Below are positions 1 through 5,617 of a DNA stretch of 7,684 nucleotides, one piece after another. The position numbers and the translations under genes are program-made. The DNA is from Bacteroidales bacterium (GTDB lineage Bacteria > Bacteroidota > Bacteroidia > Bacteroidales > UBA932). The notes beneath the pieces are model-generated. The model searched no databases, was not told where the DNA came from, and saw only the letters and a program-made list of their open reading frames with translations. Within the stretch, counting starts at the first letter, position 1; each line of letters starts with the position of its first letter. The stretch lies in contig JAFZMA010000002.1 of NCBI GenBank assembly GCA_017551215.1, positions 1-7,684 of the forward strand, given 5' to 3'.

Positions 1-933
1 CCCGCGGTACTTGGTGCCGGCCACAATACTGCCGATGTCCAGCGATATTATCCTCTTGTTACTCAGCGAATAAGGAACCTCCTTGTGGGCAATCTTGTTG
101 GCAAGGCCCTCTGCGATGGCGCTCTTTCCCACACCCGGCTCACCGATGAGAATCGGATTGTTTTTCTTGCGGCGGCCCAGAATCTGGGCAACGCGGTCGA
201 TTTCCTTATCACGCGCAACTACAGGGTCCAGCTCCTCGTTGGCGGCCGCCCGGGTGAGGTCGAATCCGAAGCTGTCCAGGACCGGAGTCTTGCTGGCCGT
301 GGCGCCCGGAGCCGGCTGGCGAACGCCCTCCGTACGGGCTCCATCTCTCTGATTCTGAGAGGAGAAACTGTCTGCGCTCTGGCCCGGAACATCGCCGTCC
401 TGCCCGGAAATGTCGCTGCTGCCTCCGGAGTTGCCCGCGGAGGAAATGCCGCCGAGGAGGTCGTCCGATGCGGAACTGCCGTTGAGACCCTCCTGTGGAC
501 CTTCCTGCGGCTCTATATTCTTAACGGTAGCGTAGTGGATGCCCTGAATATGCAGATAATCTATGGCGGCGGTACCCGTGCCCCTCATGATGGCAAGCAG
601 AAGATGCAGGCTCCCCGGTGCCGTAGCTTTGAGGCTGCGGGCCTCCAAGTACATGAGTTTGAGGGCGGTACTGGCGGCGCTGGACAAGGCAATCTCGTTT
701 GTCTTGTTCTCTGGAATGGGCTCTCCCTTGCCAATAGTCTCTTCTATGACCTTCTTCATGTCTGAAACGTCTATGCCCAGTTCCAGAAGGCGTGCCACGG
801 CGGCGTTATCCGAATGACGGATCATGCCGAGCACCAGGTGGTCTGTTGTAAGGACGTAACTTCCGAGCCTTATGGCCTCTTCCTTTGAGTAGGCGATTAT
901 GGCGTTGAGTATCTCAGGGAAATCTATGTACAT
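1..933 (-). CDS. clpC: ATP-dependent Clp protease ATP-binding subunit, ClpC type (N-terminal 311 residues, 3' end outside window)
   Basis: This is a AAA+ unfoldase that, by family knowledge, forms ATP-driven cytoplasmic hexamers feeding substrates to the ClpP peptidase. Translating the minus strand from ATG at 933-931 gives an open frame to base 1. Residues 1-145 form a Clp N-domain with its two repeats (first near [10 protein letters not shown] and HLVLGMIR, second near [11 protein letters not shown] and HLLLAIMRG). Residues about 146-225 are a Gly/Ser/Asp/Gln-rich linker. The ClpC-like junction [12 protein letters not shown] leads into the first ATPase domain. Walker A is GEPGVGKS at residues 264-271 (Lys270), and the fragment ends in AGTKYRG before Walker B. 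The start is secure: an in-frame TAG lies two codons upstream. There is no Shine-Dalgarno site, and I see no convincing promoter. ClpC is preferred over ClpB or ClpA from the linker and junction; the missing C-terminal half would confirm it. Confidence 0.9.
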   Translation of the reverse strand, partial: MYIDFPEILNAIIAYSKEEAIRLGSYVLTTDHLVLGMIRHSDNAAVARLLELGIDVSDMKKVIEETIGKGEPIPENKTNEIALSSAASTALKLMYLEARSLKATAPGSLHLLLAIMRGTGTAAIDYLHIQGIHYATVKNIEPQEGPQEGLNGSSASDDLLGGISSAGNSGGSSDISGQDGDVPGQSADSFSSQNQRDGARTEGVRQPAPGATASKTPVLDSFGFDLTRAAANEELDPVVARDKEIDRVAQILGRRKKNNPILIGEPGVGKSAIAEGLANKIAHKEVPYSLSNKRIISLDIGSIVAGTKYRG

Positions 934-1192
934 GCTCTACAAGAATAATTATTTGGGGTAAATATAAGAAATATCTGCCTTGTATGAGCCCATACGTTCA
1001 ATTATTAAACAAACTGAATTCAAATCGGCGCGGCCCTATAAACCATGCATTTGATTAATATTCAATAAATTCAAAAGATAGATATTGTTTTTTAGCGGAC
1101 ACTCGTAAGAATAGTTTACGGAATGACATTAAAGTAGTTTGTAAGTAAGCATGGGAGTGGATGAGTTTTTGGATAGCCGTAGTTTAAAAATG

Positions 1193-1224
1193 TTTGGAAA
1201 AAAGAGGGGGATTGTGTAAATTTG
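1193..1224 (+). promoter_or_regulatory. Bacteroidota-type sigma-ABfr promoter of gyrA
   Basis: A -33 element TTTG (1193-1196) is followed after exactly 20 bases by the -7 element TAAATTTG (1217-1224), a full match to the Bacteroidota consensus TAnnTTTG. Transcription would start near 1229-1231, giving a leader of about 20 bases. It is the only site of this quality in the clpC-gyrA spacer. The transcript probably also covers the downstream TPR gene. Confidence 0.72.
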
Positions 1225-1238
1225 AAGGTTAAAATTTT

Positions 1239-1244
1239 GAAGGA
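1239..1244 (+). promoter_or_regulatory. Weak ribosome binding site of gyrA (GAAGGA)
   Basis: GAAGGA lies four bases before the ATG at 1249. It resembles a Shine-Dalgarno site with short spacing and sits in an A-rich leader. The other starts in this window have no purine-rich site of this kind, so it supports the chosen gyrA start. Confidence 0.45.
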
Positions 1245-1248
1245 ATAA

Positions 1249-3810
1249 ATGGAAGAGAACAAGGATTTGAACGGCACACCGGTGCCAGAGGAAGAGGGCG
1301 GTTACAACCACGGCATTATCCAGAGGATAAACATAGAGGACCAGATGAAGACTGCTTACATCGATTACTCTATGAGTGTGATAGTTTCGCGTGCTCTTCC
1401 GGATGTAAGAGACGGTCTGAAGCCTGTACACCGCAGGATTCTTTACGATATGGGATGGGAGCTGAACATCACTTCCGGAGGACAGACAAAGAAGTCTGCC
1501 CGCGTTGTGGGAGATGTTCTGGGTAAGTTCCACCCGCACGGAGACAGCAGCGTTTACGACGCAATGGTGCGTCTGGCCCAGAGCTGGAACATGCGCTACC
1601 CGCTGGTGTTCGGCCAGGGAAACTTTGGTTCAGTTGGAGGAGATCCTCCTGCAGCTCAGCGATATACAGAGGTTAAACTTATGCCTGCCGGAGAGGAGGT
1701 TCTCAAGGATTTGGAGAAGGACACCGTGGACTTTGCGCCGAATTTTGACGGCGAATACATGGAGCCCACCGTGCTCCCGGCAAAGCTTCCGCTCCTGCTG
1801 ATTAACGGAACAAACGGAATTGCCGTAGGTATGGCCACGATGATGCCTCCTCACAACCTGGGAGAGGTTTGCGACGGCATAATCGCCTACATAGACAATC
1901 CGGACATAGACACCGAGGGTCTCATGCAGTACATCAAGGGACCGGACTTCCCAACGGGAGGCACCATCATGGGTCTGCAGGGCATAAAGGACGCGTACGA
2001 GACCGGCAAGGGCCGCATTATCATACGCGGAACCACAGACATAGAAGTCAACGAGAAGAGCGGACGTGAAACCATTGTCATAAAGGAAATCCCTTACATG
2101 GTCAACAAGAACGAGCTGATCAAGCAGATTTCCATGATGGTGGACAACAAGAAGATAGAGGACATTGTATACGTAAACGACGAGAGCGACCGCAAGTCAG
2201 GCATGCGCCTGGTTGTCAAGCTGAAAGTGGGCGCCGTAAGCCAGGTTGTGGTGAACAACCTCTTCAAGCATACGGAGCTCCAGAGCAGTTTTGCCGTAAA
2301 CAACGTGGCCCTGGTAGACGGCCGTCCGCGCCAGCTCAACCTCAAGCAGCTCATCAAGTACTACGTACGCCACAGGCACGATGTAGTAGTCCGCCGCCTG
2401 AAGTTCGACCTGAAGAAAGCCTCCGACCGCGTGCACATCCTTGAAGGACTGTGCATTGCACTGGACCATGTAGACGAGGTAATAAAGATAATCCGCGAGA
2501 GCGAGACCGTAGAAAGCGCAAAGGCAGCCCTCTGCCAGAGGTACGGCCTCACAGACATACAGGCATCCGCCATTGTGGAAATCCGTCTACGCCAACTGGC
2601 CAAGATGGAAAAGAAGAAGCTGGAAGACGAGCTGGCAGAGCTTAAGGAGCTGATAGCCAAGATAAACACCATACTCGGCGATGTCAAACTGCAGATGGGC
2701 ATCATCAAGGAAGAGCTTGAGGAAGTCAAGAAGAAATTCGGAGACCCGAGGCGCACCCAGATCCGCCCGGATGAGAGCGAGTTCAACTACGAGGATATCA
2801 TCGCTGATGAAGATATGGTTATTACCATTTCTCATCTTGGCTATATAAAGAGGACGCCGCTTACGGAGTACAGGCTTCAGAATCGCGGAGGAAAAGGAAG
2901 CAGGGGAAGCGCCACAAGAGACGAGGACTTTATCGAGCACATATATGTTGCCAATATGCACAGCACCATGCTGTTCTTTACAAACAGCGGCAAGTGCTTC
3001 TGGCTCAAGGTTTACCAGATTCCGGAGGGCAACAAGACCAACAAGGGCAGGGCTATCCAGAACGTGCTGAGCATTGCTCAGGGTGAGAAGGTTTGCGCTT
3101 ACATAAACGTGAAGGGCCTCAAGGATGAGGAGTACATCAACAACCACTACGTGGTGCTGGCCACAAAGAAGGGTATCATTAAGAAGACCTCCCTGGAGGC
3201 TTACTCGCGCCCGCGTGCCAACGGAGTTATTGCCGTGAACGTGAGGGAAGGAGATGAACTTCTGGAGGCAATTCTTACAGATGGCAACAGCCAGATTATG
3301 CTGGCAGCCAAGGAGGGCAAGTGCGTAAGGTTCGATGAATCAAAGGTTAGGGCCATTGGTCGTACCGGTACAGGAGTGAGGGGAATTGAGCTGGAGGGAG
3401 ACAACGAGGTGGTCGGTATGATTTGTGTAGAACCGGATACAACGGACAAGACAATCCTTGTGGTGAGCGAGCACGGATTCGGCAAGCGCAGCCAGCTGGA
3501 CGACTACCGTGTGACCAGCCGCGGATGCAAGGGCGTAAAGACTATAAACATTACGGACAAGACTGGCAAGCTTATTGCACTCAAGGCTGTAACAGACGAG
3601 AACGACCTTATGATCATCAACCGTTCCGGCATTGTCATAAGGGTAGCGGCATCCCTGATTAAGGTGGCAGGAAGGGCAACGCAGGGAGTCAAGCTCATAA
3701 ACATAAAGGATACGGACAGCATTGCAGCCGTTTGCGCCGTACCTAAGAGCGAGGATTTGAGAGCCCAGGAAGCGGCTGAAAACGAGGGAGAAACACCAAC
3801 ACAAGAATAA
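1249..3810 (+). CDS. gyrA: DNA gyrase subunit A
   Basis: GyrA is the DNA-cleaving subunit of the A2B2 gyrase, which introduces negative supercoils using ATP hydrolysed by GyrB in the cytoplasm. The gene is complete at 853 residues, a normal length. The winged-helix/tower breakage-reunion domain spans about residues 20-540; the catalytic tyrosine is Tyr139 in AAQRYTE. The quinolone-determining segment [10 protein letters not shown] (95-104) keeps Ser100 and Asp104, equivalent to E. coli Ser83 and Asp87, so it looks wild-type susceptible. A charged coiled-coil stretch lies near 445-500. The GyrA box is QNRGGKG (544-550), marking gyrase rather than ParC. Further beta-pinwheel blade turns follow at TNKGRA (597-602), RPRANGV (654-660), RTGTGVRG (705-712), TSRGCKG (756-762) and GRATQGV (808-814), giving six blades, then a short acidic tail. 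Residues beside Tyr139 differ from the common AAMRYTE (Gln137 for Met). Confidence 0.98.
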   Translation: MEENKDLNGTPVPEEEGGYNHGIIQRINIEDQMKTAYIDYSMSVIVSRALPDVRDGLKPVHRRILYDMGWELNITSGGQTKKSARVVGDVLGKFHPHGDSSVYDAMVRLAQSWNMRYPLVFGQGNFGSVGGDPPAAQRYTEVKLMPAGEEVLKDLEKDTVDFAPNFDGEYMEPTVLPAKLPLLLINGTNGIAVGMATMMPPHNLGEVCDGIIAYIDNPDIDTEGLMQYIKGPDFPTGGTIMGLQGIKDAYETGKGRIIIRGTTDIEVNEKSGRETIVIKEIPYMVNKNELIKQISMMVDNKKIEDIVYVNDESDRKSGMRLVVKLKVGAVSQVVVNNLFKHTELQSSFAVNNVALVDGRPRQLNLKQLIKYYVRHRHDVVVRRLKFDLKKASDRVHILEGLCIALDHVDEVIKIIRESETVESAKAALCQRYGLTDIQASAIVEIRLRQLAKMEKKKLEDELAELKELIAKINTILGDVKLQMGIIKEELEEVKKKFGDPRRTQIRPDESEFNYEDIIADEDMVITISHLGYIKRTPLTEYRLQNRGGKGSRGSATRDEDFIEHIYVANMHSTMLFFTNSGKCFWLKVYQIPEGNKTNKGRAIQNVLSIAQGEKVCAYINVKGLKDEEYINNHYVVLATKKGIIKKTSLEAYSRPRANGVIAVNVREGDELLEAILTDGNSQIMLAAKEGKCVRFDESKVRAIGRTGTGVRGIELEGDNEVVGMICVEPDTTDKTILVVSEHGFGKRSQLDDYRVTSRGCKGVKTINITDKTGKLIALKAVTDENDLMIINRSGIVIRVAASLIKVAGRATQGVKLINIKDTDSIAAVCAVPKSEDLRAQEAAENEGETPTQE

Positions 3811-3836
3811 TTGATCAAACTATAATAATTACTGAA

Positions 3837-5147
3837 ATGAAAAGATTTTTTATCACATTAGCTGTGGCTCTGATGATAGTTCCAACTATCGGAGCTCAAT
3901 CCCAAGACGGTGCAAAAGCCGTTAGGAATCTTGCTAAGGCGAAAGAAGCTGTCAGCAAAAAGAACAACGCTGATTCCTGGATCAAGCTGGGTGACGCTTA
4001 CGCAGCCTGCTACGATGCACCAATCAACGGGCTTTTCCTCAATAACAGCCAATCACAGACCAACTTGCTTCTGAAGGGAGCCGTTCGTCTGGCCAGCGAG
4101 CAGAAAGAAATCAACGGAAAGACTTACACCTGCGATACCTATATCGACAAGGAAGTCTACTATCGCCCGGACGGCGCACTTGCCGGCTACAAGGTAATCA
4201 AGCCTCTGACAGAGGATAATGCACTTGCCGGATGCCTTGAGGCTTACGACAAGGCTGCATCCCTGGGTGCTGCAGACAAGGACCTGAATCCTCTGTATGT
4301 TGCTCTGGCTAAGAGACATTGGGATGCCGCAATGGTTGCTTACAACCTGATGAACTATGCAGATGCTTCAAATGAGTTTGAGCAGAGCTACATCATTAAC
4401 TCAAAACCTGCAGTTGGCGCTCTTGATACCAACGCTCTTATCTATGCTGGTATTGCCGCCGTTTTAGGAAAGGACAGCAAGAGATCTATCTCTCTGTTTG
4501 AGAAATGCATGGAACTGAACATTGCAGATGGAGACATCATTGCCATGCTCGCCGATAGCTACAAGGCTCAGGGAGACACCACCAAGTGCAAGGACATTCT
4601 GGCAAAGGGCTTTGAGAAATTCCCTACAAACCAGGGCATTCTGGTATCTCTGATCAACACCTACCTGGAGACAAACGATGATCCTGAGAAGATTATCGTG
4701 GTTCTGAAGAAGGCACAGGAGAACGAGCCTACCAACGCTTCTCTGGTTTACGCAGAGGGTAACCTCTACAAGAACATGAAGCAGTACGACAAGTGCATTG
4801 AGCTGTACCGCAAGGCTGCAGAACTCAACCCGACTTACGTATTTGCTCCATATAACGAGGGCGATACCTACTATCAGATGGCTCTTGACCTGCAGGACAA
4901 GGCTTCCGCAGAGCCGGACGACGCCAAGTTCAACGAACTCAACAATCAGATGAACGACTGCCTGAAGAAAGCAATCGAGCCATTCGAGAGAGCTTTCTCA
5001 ATTGCAGAAGACCCTGAGATTAAGCGTGGTTGCGCAGAGTACCTGAAGCAGATTTACTTCCGTTTCCGCGACGAGAAACCAGAGTACCAGGCCAACTACG
5101 ACAAGTATCACAAGTTCCTGACAGAGCCAGCCGCTCCTGCTAACTAA
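3837..5147 (+). CDS. Secreted/periplasmic tetratricopeptide repeat protein
   Basis: This 436-residue protein starts with a clear Sec signal peptide: a basic MKR, a hydrophobic core to about residue 18, and a likely signal peptidase I site after Ala20 (PTIGA then QSQ). There is no lipobox cysteine, so a soluble periplasmic location is inferred. From about residue 155 it is built of TPR-like helix pairs, roughly 160-190, 199-229, 230-264, 265-299 and 300-333; the last is the most canonical (YAEGNLYKNMKQYDKCIELY, then RKAAELNP). Such repeats usually form protein-binding scaffolds, and the partner is unknown. The N-terminal part (residues 45-155) is not a domain I recognise. It begins 26 bases after gyrA with no promoter between them, so co-transcription is likely. 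The start has an A-rich leader without Shine-Dalgarno. Its Ile codons are mostly ATC/ATT, whereas gyrA often uses ATA, which hints at strong expression. Confidence 0.85.
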   Translation: MKRFFITLAVALMIVPTIGAQSQDGAKAVRNLAKAKEAVSKKNNADSWIKLGDAYAACYDAPINGLFLNNSQSQTNLLLKGAVRLASEQKEINGKTYTCDTYIDKEVYYRPDGALAGYKVIKPLTEDNALAGCLEAYDKAASLGAADKDLNPLYVALAKRHWDAAMVAYNLMNYADASNEFEQSYIINSKPAVGALDTNALIYAGIAAVLGKDSKRSISLFEKCMELNIADGDIIAMLADSYKAQGDTTKCKDILAKGFEKFPTNQGILVSLINTYLETNDDPEKIIVVLKKAQENEPTNASLVYAEGNLYKNMKQYDKCIELYRKAAELNPTYVFAPYNEGDTYYQMALDLQDKASAEPDDAKFNELNNQMNDCLKKAIEPFERAFSIAEDPEIKRGCAEYLKQIYFRFRDEKPEYQANYDKYHKFLTEPAAPAN

Positions 5148-5171
5148 CAGACACTTTCAATAGAGGAAAAG

Positions 5172-5203
5172 ATTAAGGGATGCCGATTGAGGCATCCCTT
5201 AAT
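5172..5203. terminator. Bidirectional intrinsic terminator between the TPR and RRM genes
   Basis: A perfect 13-bp stem pairs 5172-5184 with 5191-5203 around a 6-base loop (GATTGA). It sits 24 bases after the TPR stop codon and 29 bases beyond the stop codon of the convergent RRM gene. Read leftward, the stem runs into AATCTTTTCC, a reasonable U-tract; read rightward it is followed by TTAATTGTC, a poorer tail. It probably ends both transcripts, more efficiently for the RRM gene. Confidence 0.8.
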
Positions 5204-5232
5204 TGTCTGGTATCATTAAAGATAACGAAATC

Positions 5233-5523
5233 TTACTCAGCCGGAGCAGGATTCTCAGCCGCAGGAGCAGCCGGACGAGGGGCTCTTTCGGAGGTTGCAA
5301 CAGCTACATTGATGGTTCTTCCCATGTGCTCGGAACCGTTTAATGCCTCTATAGCCTTCCGTCCATCCTCCTCATTCATTTCCACAAAGCCGTAACCCTT
5401 AGACCTGTGGGTTTCCTTATCGGTAATGATGCGTGCAGATGATACTTCCCCGTACGGGGCGAAAAGCTTTTCAAGGTCCTCCCTTCTAGCTCTGAAGCTC
5501 AGACTGGATACAAATATGTTCAT
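5233..5523 (-). CDS. RRM-domain RNA-binding protein
   Basis: A 96-residue single RNA recognition motif protein that binds single-stranded RNA. RNP2 is IFVSSL (residues 3-8) and RNP1 is KGYGFVEM (42-49), with the RNA-stacking aromatics Phe4, Tyr44 and Phe46 present. The RRM fold covers about residues 1-77, followed by a Pro/Ala-rich tail (about 81-96) that is likely disordered. The start at 5523 is chosen because MNIFVSSL begins directly at the first RRM strand and because a longer in-frame ATG at 5583 would overlap the promoter at 5553-5583. There is no Shine-Dalgarno site. Small RRM proteins are common in Bacteroidota, where some act as global post-transcriptional regulators in gut Bacteroides; RNA targets here cannot be read from sequence. 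The gene converges on the TPR gene and diverges from the PurF-like gene. Confidence 0.93.
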   Translation of the reverse strand: MNIFVSSLSFRARREDLEKLFAPYGEVSSARIITDKETHRSKGYGFVEMNEEDGRKAIEALNGSEHMGRTINVAVATSERAPRPAAPAAENPAPAE

Positions 5524-5552
5524 AGAAAATGTTTTAATTGGTTCGTTATAAG

Positions 5553-5583
5553 CAAAGATACATTTTTTATTAAATAAAAACAA
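5553..5583 (-). promoter_or_regulatory. Promoter of the RRM gene
   Basis: Read on the minus strand, a -33 TTG (5583-5581) is followed after 20 bases by TATCTTTG (5560-5553), a perfect TAnnTTTG. Transcription would begin near 5547, giving an A/T-rich leader of about 23 bases before the ATG at 5523. This placement rules out the upstream in-frame ATG at 5583. Confidence 0.68.
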
Positions 5584-5591
5584 TCTTTGAT

Positions 5592-5599
5592 TACATTTG
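5592..5599 (+). promoter_or_regulatory. -7 element of the PurF-like gene promoter
   Basis: TACATTTG matches TAnnTTTG exactly and lies 18 bases before the ATG at 5618, giving a leader of only about 13 bases. The matching -33 element is poor: a T-run at 5563-5568 is the nearest candidate and contains no TTG. An overlapping near match, AATCTTTG (5582-5589), is an alternative. The -33 element of the divergent RRM promoter (5581-5583) lies within the same stretch. Confidence 0.45.
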
Positions 5600-5617
5600 C
5601 CAAAACTTCTTGCAACT

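Larger units (their letters stand above)
934..1248. other. AT-rich divergent intergenic region between clpC and gyrA
   Basis: This 315-base spacer separates the divergent clpC and gyrA starts. Only its right end is explained, by the gyrA promoter and ribosome binding site. On the clpC side I found only weak -7 lookalikes (TATATTTA on the minus strand at 966-959 and TCAGTTTG at 1017-1010), neither with a matching -33 element. A small inverted repeat, CGTAA (1104-1108) with TTACG (1116-1120), could form a 5-bp hairpin and is probably chance. I see no tRNA, known riboswitch or credible small ORF. Confidence 0.6.

Noticed and set aside
85..765. 226-codon open frame on the plus strand
   Set aside because: It is the antisense shadow of the clpC coding sequence, which has the Clp N-domain, Walker A and a defined start on the minus strand; the plus-strand translation resembles no family.
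959..1017. Possible clpC promoter -7 boxes on the minus strand (TATATTTA, TCAGTTTG)
   Set aside because: Each misses one conserved base of TAnnTTTG and neither has a TTG at the proper -33 distance.
1104..1120. Inverted repeat CGTAA/TTACG as a possible operator or terminator
   Set aside because: Five base pairs with a 7-base loop and no U-tract; easily chance in AT-rich DNA.
2587..3804. Long minus-strand open frames (186 and 154 codons) inside gyrA
   Set aside because: They lie entirely within the conserved GyrA reading frame, lack promoters or ribosome binding sites, and have no recognisable domain.
5524..5583. 20-residue N-terminal extension of the RRM protein from the ATG at 5583
   Set aside because: The extension would place the start codon inside the -33 element of a perfect promoter match, and the RRM fold begins exactly at the downstream Met.
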